From JAEUJM01 sp041908445 (GTDB lineage: Bacteria; Actinomycetota; Acidimicrobiia; Acidimicrobiales; DATDAH01), in the NCBI GenBank assembly GCA_041908445.1, contig JAYRFK010000052.1, positions 1-64,000 on the forward strand: 64,000 nucleotides of DNA, in the 5' to 3' direction. Each line of letters starts with the position of its first letter. Position 1 is the first letter of the stretch. Shown one piece after another: positions 59,172 through 64,000 of the stretch. Both the position numbers and the translations under genes were made by a program. The notes below the pieces were generated by a model. It did no database searches and had not been told where the DNA came from. It saw nothing but the letters and a program-made list of their open reading frames with translations.

Positions 59172-61145
59172 TCAGCCCTCGCTGAGCAGCGTGGCGGCGG
59201 CGTCGACCACGATCCGACCGCGACCCCGGGCCTTGGCCTCGTACATGGCGGCGTCGGCGCGGCCGATGAGCTCTCCGGTGCCCTCGTCGTCACGGGCGGT
59301 GAGGGCCACGCCGATGGAGGTCCCGACGAGCACCTCGGTGCCGTCGATCTGGGTGGGCCGGGCCACCTCGTCACGGATGCGCTCGGCCACGACGAGGGCC
59401 TCGGCCGCCGACGGGAGGTCCTCGCAGATGACCACGAACTCGTCGCCGCCGTAGCGGCCCACGGTGTCGGCGGCCCGTGCCGCCCGCTGGACCCGGGCCG
59501 CGACCTGGCGGAGGAGCTCGTCACCGGCGGCGTGGCCCCAGGTGTCGTTGACCTGCTTGAACTCGTCGATGTCGAGGAAGATCGCGGCCGCCCGGGATCC
59601 GTCCCGCCGGCCGCGCGCGAGGGCGTGGTCGAGGCGGTCGTGCACGATGACGCGGTTGGGCAGGTGGGTCAGCGGATCGTGGGTGGCCTGGTGGGCGAGG
59701 CGATCCTCCACCGCCTTCTGGGCGGTCACGTCGTGGGCCGTGATCACGAGGCCCGCCACCGCGGGATCGTCGTAGAGGTCGGTGATGGCGCCCTCGAACC
59801 AGCGGTGGTCGCCCTCGGCGGTGAGCACCCGGATGGCGGTGCCGAGGTCGCCGGCGCCGCCGGCCAGCAGTTGGGCGAAGCGGCCGCGGTCGTCCGGGTG
59901 CACCGCCGCCACCAGGTCGGCGCCGGCGGCGTCGTCGGCGTCCCAGCCGAGGAGGGCGGTCACCGAGGGGCTGACGTAGGAGATCGTGTGCTCGTCCTCG
60001 GTGACCACGATCAGGTCGGGGAGGTTGTGGACGAGGGCCTGGAAGCGGGCCTCGGTGCGACGGACCTCGGCGGTGGCGTCGGCCACCATGGCCAGGGCCG
60101 TGGCCCGTGCGTTGGCCAGGCTGTAGACGAGTGCGGCCAGCAGCACCGAGAGCGCCGTGCCGGCGGCCAGGATCCAGAGCGGCTCCCGTGACGTCGCCCC
60201 GCCGAGGCCGTCGAGGTCCGCCACGGTGAGGAGCCAGTGCTGGCCCAGCCGCTCGATGGAGTTGCGCTCGATGGCGTCGGCGTCGCCCCCGCTCAGGACC
60301 TGCGGGTCGCCGGAGCCGTCCCGCGCGGTGGAGGCGACGATCGTGCCCTCCGTGGCGGTGGGGGCGTCCGGGTCGGCGAGCTCCTCGAGCTGGGCGGTCA
60401 GCTCGCCCCCGCTCGGCGCCACCGCCTGGTCGAGGATGTCCTGGGCCGACGCCACCACGACCACCCAGGCGTCGAGCGCGGCGATGCGCTCCGCCGAGCT
60501 CACCGGCGGCTCGGCGCCCCGGTACACCGGGACGGCCACCGCGATCCCCGACCGGGCGAGGGCGGGGTAGGCCTGGACGGTCTCACGCGGCAGGCGCTCG
60601 AAGGTGTCGCTCACGGTGGCCCGGGCCTCGACCCGGGCCTGGTCGAGGGCGATGCGGGCCGACGGCACCCGCGCCAGGTCGAGGCCGTCGAGCACGGTGA
60701 CCCCCCGGGCGGGGGCCTCGTAGGTCGCCACGAGGTGCTCGCCGCCGTGGACCGGGTCGTTGACTTCGAAGCCGCGCACCCCGTTGGCGCGCACGTCGTC
60801 GCGCAGGGCGTCGAGCCCGTCCGCCCCCTCGACGGGGACGACGTAGGCGACGCTGGCGATCACGTCCGCCGGCAGGCCCGCGATGGCGTCGGTGGCGGCG
60901 TGGACGAAGCCCTCCTGGTCGACGTCCTCGCCGGCGAGCGCGTCCCGCGTGTCGCGGCCGACGGCGGCCAGCTCGTCGAGGCGGGCGTCGACGTCCTCGT
61001 CGACGGCGCGGGCGGCGACCGTGAAGTGGGTGCGGGCGTCGTCGCGGAGCGCGTCGCGCCACACGGTTGCCGCGATGGCGCTGGCGACCAGCCCGCCGAT
61101 CAGGACCACCAGCGCGATCGCCAGGGGCGTGCGCCGGACCTTCAC
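59172..61145 (-). CDS. Membrane diguanylate cyclase with CHASE-like and PAS domains
   Basis: 657 residues. N-terminal helix (about 6-28), an extracytoplasmic sensor of about 280 residues resembling CHASE1 (DVDARLDELAAVGRDTRDAL near the start), a second helix (about 325-347), a PAS domain (about 368-480), and a GGDEF domain with intact GGDEF at 566-570 and an RxxD inhibitory site at 557-560. It would make c-di-GMP in response to an external signal, opposing the EAL protein at 51.3 kb. GTG start with TAGGCT (61153-61158, minus strand) seven bases upstream. Confidence 0.9.
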   Translation of the reverse strand: MKVRRTPLAIALVVLIGGLVASAIAATVWRDALRDDARTHFTVAARAVDEDVDARLDELAAVGRDTRDALAGEDVDQEGFVHAATDAIAGLPADVIASVAYVVPVEGADGLDALRDDVRANGVRGFEVNDPVHGGEHLVATYEAPARGVTVLDGLDLARVPSARIALDQARVEARATVSDTFERLPRETVQAYPALARSGIAVAVPVYRGAEPPVSSAERIAALDAWVVVVASAQDILDQAVAPSGGELTAQLEELADPDAPTATEGTIVASTARDGSGDPQVLSGGDADAIERNSIERLGQHWLLTVADLDGLGGATSREPLWILAAGTALSVLLAALVYSLANARATALAMVADATAEVRRTEARFQALVHNLPDLIVVTEDEHTISYVSPSVTALLGWDADDAAGADLVAAVHPDDRGRFAQLLAGGAGDLGTAIRVLTAEGDHRWFEGAITDLYDDPAVAGLVITAHDVTAQKAVEDRLAHQATHDPLTHLPNRVIVHDRLDHALARGRRDGSRAAAIFLDIDEFKQVNDTWGHAAGDELLRQVAARVQRAARAADTVGRYGGDEFVVICEDLPSAAEALVVAERIRDEVARPTQIDGTEVLVGTSIGVALTARDDEGTGELIGRADAAMYEAKARGRGRIVVDAAATLLSEG

Positions 61146-61229
61146 GGTGCCGAGCCTACCCGTGGGCCGGCACGCTGACGCAGCAGGTGCCGGCCCGACC
61201 ACGGAACGTGGTCGCGGGTGGGCGGTCGT

Positions 61230-62591
61230 TCAGCTCGCGAGCTCGGCGCAGAAGGCGCCGAAGACCTCGACGTACTGGTCGATGTCGGCCTCGGTGTGCT
61301 GGGCCGAGATGGTCCACTGCTCCTCGTCGCCGGGGGTCATGAAGATGCCCCGGTTGATGACCCACGCCCACGACGCCGCGAACAGCGTGGCGTTGGTCTC
61401 GAGGAAGTCCCGGAAGTTGCGCAGCGGCTGCTCGCGGTAGCAGACGCAGCCCTTGCAGCCGAGGTCGACCACGTTGGCGGGGATGCCGTGCTCGGCGATC
61501 GCGTCACGGCAGCCGGTGGCGAGGCGGGAGCCCAGCTTGGCCATGTGCTCGTAGGCGTCGGGGGTCAGCACCTCGGTCAGCGCGGCGATGCCCGCCGCGG
61601 CGACCAGGGGGTTGCCGTTGAAGGTGCCCTGCTGCGCGGCGCCGTTGGCGATGACGTCCATGACCTCGGCCTTGCCACCGAAGGCGGCGGTGGGCGTGCC
61701 GCCGCCGATGGCCTTGGCGAAGCAGGCCAGGTCGGGCTGCACGCCGAACAGCTCGGTGGCGCCGCCGGCGGCGATGGTGGCCCCGCACTTCACCTCGTCG
61801 AAGATGAGGACCACGCCGTGCTCGGTGCAGATGCGCCGGACCTCGGCCAGGTAGCCGTCGTCGGGCAGCACGAGGCCGATGTTCATCATCACCGGCTCCA
61901 TGATCAGGCAGGCGATCTCGCCACCCCGCTCGGCCAGCATGCGCTCGAGGGCCGGGGCGTCGTTGTAGGGCACGACGAGGGTGTCCTGGGCCATCTCCGC
62001 AGGGATGCCCAGCGACATCGGCGTCGACTGGGGGTTCTCCCGGTCGCCCATCTCGTTCGTGTCGGGCACCACGGAGAACATCACGGTGTCGTGGTGGCCG
62101 TGGTACGAGCCCTCGATCTTCAGGACCTTGTCCCTGCCGGTGTAGGCCCGGGCGATCCGGATGGCGTCCATGGTCGCCTCGGTGCCCGAGTTGCAGAACC
62201 GGACCTGGTCCAGGCGGAACCGCCGGCACAGCTCCTCGGCGAAGGCCACGGTGAGCTCGGTGGTCACCGCGAAGTGGGTGCCCCGGCGAACCACGTCGGA
62301 CACGGCCTCGACGATCCTCGGGTGGGCGTGGCCCACCGCGTTGACGCCGAAGCCCGAGTGGTAGTCGACGTACTCGTTGCCGTCGACGTCCCAGACGTGG
62401 CTGCCCTCGCCGCGCTCGAGGTAGATGGGGTACGGGTCGGCGGCCTGGAACGAGGACGCCACGCCGAGGGGCAGCGAGCGCACGGCCCGCTCGTAGAGGG
62501 CGGCGGACTTCGGCGTCCGCTCCTGCATGCGCGCGCCTTCGCGCTCGATGATGGCCTTGGCCTGCGCCATCAGGCGGTCGTTGTCGATCAT
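61230..62591 (-). CDS. Class III aminotransferase family protein (glutamate-1-semialdehyde aminomutase-like)
   Basis: 453 residues. PLP Lys293 in CFAKAIGGGTPTAAFGG, RFCNSGTEATMDAIRIARAYTGRDKVLKIEGSYHGHHD and IFDEVKCGA follow the glutamate-1-semialdehyde aminomutase (HemL-like) pattern, but several HemL-specific positions differ, so an omega-aminotransferase of the 'aspartate aminotransferase family' group is likelier. It lies 13 bp after an aldehyde dehydrogenase gene on the same strand, suggesting an amine-degradation operon. ATG start. Confidence 0.87.
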   Translation of the reverse strand: MIDNDRLMAQAKAIIEREGARMQERTPKSAALYERAVRSLPLGVASSFQAADPYPIYLERGEGSHVWDVDGNEYVDYHSGFGVNAVGHAHPRIVEAVSDVVRRGTHFAVTTELTVAFAEELCRRFRLDQVRFCNSGTEATMDAIRIARAYTGRDKVLKIEGSYHGHHDTVMFSVVPDTNEMGDRENPQSTPMSLGIPAEMAQDTLVVPYNDAPALERMLAERGGEIACLIMEPVMMNIGLVLPDDGYLAEVRRICTEHGVVLIFDEVKCGATIAAGGATELFGVQPDLACFAKAIGGGTPTAAFGGKAEVMDVIANGAAQQGTFNGNPLVAAAGIAALTEVLTPDAYEHMAKLGSRLATGCRDAIAEHGIPANVVDLGCKGCVCYREQPLRNFRDFLETNATLFAASWAWVINRGIFMTPGDEEQWTISAQHTEADIDQYVEVFGAFCAELAS

Positions 62592-62604
62592 GTCGCTGTC
62601 GCTC

Positions 62605-64000
62605 CTAGGTGTGGCTGATCATCACGTGCTTGATCTCGGTGTAGGCCTCGAGGGCGTACACCGACATGTCCTTGCCGTACCCCGACTGCTTGAAGCCGCC
62701 GTGGGGCATCTCGGGGGTGAGGGGGATGTGGTCGTTGACCCACACCGTGCCGAACTGGAGGGCCTTCGAGAGCCGCATGGCCCGGGCCACGTCGCGGGTC
62801 CAGACGCTGGCGGCGAGGCCGTAGTCGACGCCGTTGGCCCAGGCGACGGCCTGGTCCTCGTCGGCGAAGCGCTGCACGCTCACCACCGGGCCGAAGACCT
62901 CCTTCTGGATGATCTCGGCGTCCTGGGCGGGGCCGGCCACGACGGTGGGCTCGAAGAAGAACCCGTCACCGTCGACCTTGGCGCCGCCGGTGACGACCTC
63001 GGCGCCGGCCTCCTTGGCCCGCTCGACCATCCCGGCCATGCGCTCGCGCTGCGCGCTCGAGATCACCGGGCCGAGGTCGATGGCCTCGTCGGTGGGGTCG
63101 CCGACGGGCAGCGACGACACCGCGTCGGCCAGGCCGGCCACGAGGTCGTCGTAGATGCCGGGGGCGGCCACGACGCGGCAGGCCGCGGTGCAGTCCTGGC
63201 CGGCGTTGTAGTAGCCGCCGATCTTGATGGCCTCGACGACCGTCTCGAGGTCGGCGTCGTCGAACACCAGCACGGGGGCCTTGCCGCCCAGCTCGAGGTG
63301 GACGCGGGCCAGGCTGTCGGAGGCGGCCTTGGCGATGGCCTTGCCGGTGCCGACGCTGCCGGTCAGCGAGATCAGCCGCACCTCGGGGTGGGTGACGAGG
63401 GAGGCGCCGGCGGTCTCGCCCTGGCCGGTCACGACGTTCAGGGTGCCGGCGGGGAGGATGTCGTGCTCGGCGATGAGCTCGGCCATGCGCAGGGTGGTGA
63501 GGGGGGTGAGCTCGGACGGCTTGAGCACCACGGTGTTGCCGGTCGCGAGCGCCGGGCCGATCTTCCAGATCGCCATCATCAGCGGGTAGTTCCACGGGGT
63601 GATCGAGCCGACCACGCCGAGGGGGTCGCGGCGCAGCATCGAGGTGTACCCGGCCATGTACTCGCCCGCGGCCCGACCCTCGAGGGTGCGGGCGGCGCCG
63701 GCGAAGAAGCGCAGGTGGTCGACCATCTGGCCCATCTCGTCGGCCATGGTGTTGATGGGCTTGCCCACGTTCTGGCTCTCGAGGGTGCCGAGCTCGTCGG
63801 CGTGCTCCTCGAGCACCTCGGCCAGCTTCCAGAGGGCGTTGCTGCGGTCGCCCGGCGTGGTCTGGCCCCACTCGCCGGCGAACGCCGCCGCGGCGGCAGA
63901 AACGGCGGCGTCGACGTCGGCCTTGTCGCTGGAGGCCACCTCGGCGAGCGAGCGGCCGGTGGCCGGGTCGAGCACGGCGTCGGTGGCGCCGCTGGCGGCC
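62605..64000 (-). CDS. Aldehyde dehydrogenase, gamma-aminobutyraldehyde-type, 5' end cut by window edge
   Basis: At least 464 codons, open at the right edge; the visible N-terminus reads AASGATDAVLDPATGRSLAEV, about 15-20 residues from a normal start. ITPWNYPLMMAIWKIGPAL, LTGSVGTGKAIAKAA, LELGGKAPVLVFDDADLE with the base Glu, and the nucleophile Cys in NAGQDCTAACRV are present. YYNAGQDCTAACR and MPHGGFKQSGYGKDMS resemble PuuC/PatD aminobutyraldehyde dehydrogenases. It probably begins an operon with the downstream aminotransferase, converting aminoaldehydes to amino acids. Confidence 0.9.
   Translation of the reverse strand, partial: AASGATDAVLDPATGRSLAEVASSDKADVDAAVSAAAAAFAGEWGQTTPGDRSNALWKLAEVLEEHADELGTLESQNVGKPINTMADEMGQMVDHLRFFAGAARTLEGRAAGEYMAGYTSMLRRDPLGVVGSITPWNYPLMMAIWKIGPALATGNTVVLKPSELTPLTTLRMAELIAEHDILPAGTLNVVTGQGETAGASLVTHPEVRLISLTGSVGTGKAIAKAASDSLARVHLELGGKAPVLVFDDADLETVVEAIKIGGYYNAGQDCTAACRVVAAPGIYDDLVAGLADAVSSLPVGDPTDEAIDLGPVISSAQRERMAGMVERAKEAGAEVVTGGAKVDGDGFFFEPTVVAGPAQDAEIIQKEVFGPVVSVQRFADEDQAVAWANGVDYGLAASVWTRDVARAMRLSKALQFGTVWVNDHIPLTPEMPHGGFKQSGYGKDMSVYALEAYTEIKHVMISHT

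Noticed and set aside
61230..62591. Assignment as hemL of tetrapyrrole synthesis
   Set aside because: Context is an aldehyde dehydrogenase operon without other hem genes, and several positions differ from HemL, so only family level is claimed.

Overview
This 64 kb window is very GC-rich (third codon positions almost always G or C) and has actinobacterial content: DUF222/HNH endonuclease, two WS/DGAT acyltransferases, an ergothioneine operon, an Rpf-like protein and a group II truncated haemoglobin. With the fused branched-chain dehydrogenase E1 and the NifJ/DHOD-like pair it best suits an Acidimicrobiia-like actinobacterium (Iamia/Ilumatobacter type); that placement is inference. No rRNA, tRNA, CRISPR array or intact insertion sequence was seen. 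Both edges cut genes: a DUF222/HNH protein at the left and an aldehyde dehydrogenase at the right.

Layout. 1-2.7 kb: accessory patch (DUF222/HNH gene with an upstream LexA-type box, an HsdM N-terminal remnant, coiled-coil membrane protein, Uma2 nuclease). 2.7-10.8 kb: carbamate kinase, small membrane proteins, DUF1566 lipoprotein, class I amidotransferase, DUF2207 protein, crotonase-fold protein, a sigma-like regulator. 11-19.6 kb: two WS/DGAT genes divergent from a pyruvate:ferredoxin oxidoreductase operon. 19.6-31.7 kb: PLP enzyme, L,D-transpeptidase, PhoD-like protein, nuclease-LTD fusion, Pcm, glycosyltransferase, radical SAM protein, beta-propeller/RTX protein, sterol-desaturase-like protein. 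31.7-35.2 kb: branched-chain 2-oxoacid dehydrogenase (fused E1, then E2). 35.3-45.2 kb: beta-CASP hydrolase, FAD enzyme, lipase, truncated haemoglobin, AI-2E transporter, flippase-like protein, Rpf-like protein. 45.4-51.2 kb: egtABCD preceded by a His-rich 28-codon ORF, with an egtE-like gene convergent. 51.3-64 kb: c-di-GMP enzymes, PPK2 and an amine-catabolism block (two class III aminotransferases, two aldehyde dehydrogenases, a PuuB-like oxidase).

Regulation is the most informative layer. (1) DosR/DevR-like boxes (GGGAC-N4-G-Y-CCC type) lie 36-40 nt upstream of start codons of several genes, including the divergent WS/DGAT and nifJ genes, which resembles a hypoxia/dormancy regulon. (2) A different palindrome, TGAGTAG-N3-CTACTCA, recurs 35-36 nt upstream of three envelope or secreted-protein genes. 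(3) Many genes have a TANNNT hexamer 6-8 nt before the start codon, suggesting widespread leaderless transcription; this also helps choose starts. (4) A canonical SOS box lies upstream of the HNH gene.

How the genes may work together: TAG/wax ester synthesis and ferredoxin-linked pyruvate oxidation could respond together to low oxygen or redox change; egtABCD makes the redox buffer ergothioneine from histidine; the right-hand block converts amines to aldehydes and then acids.
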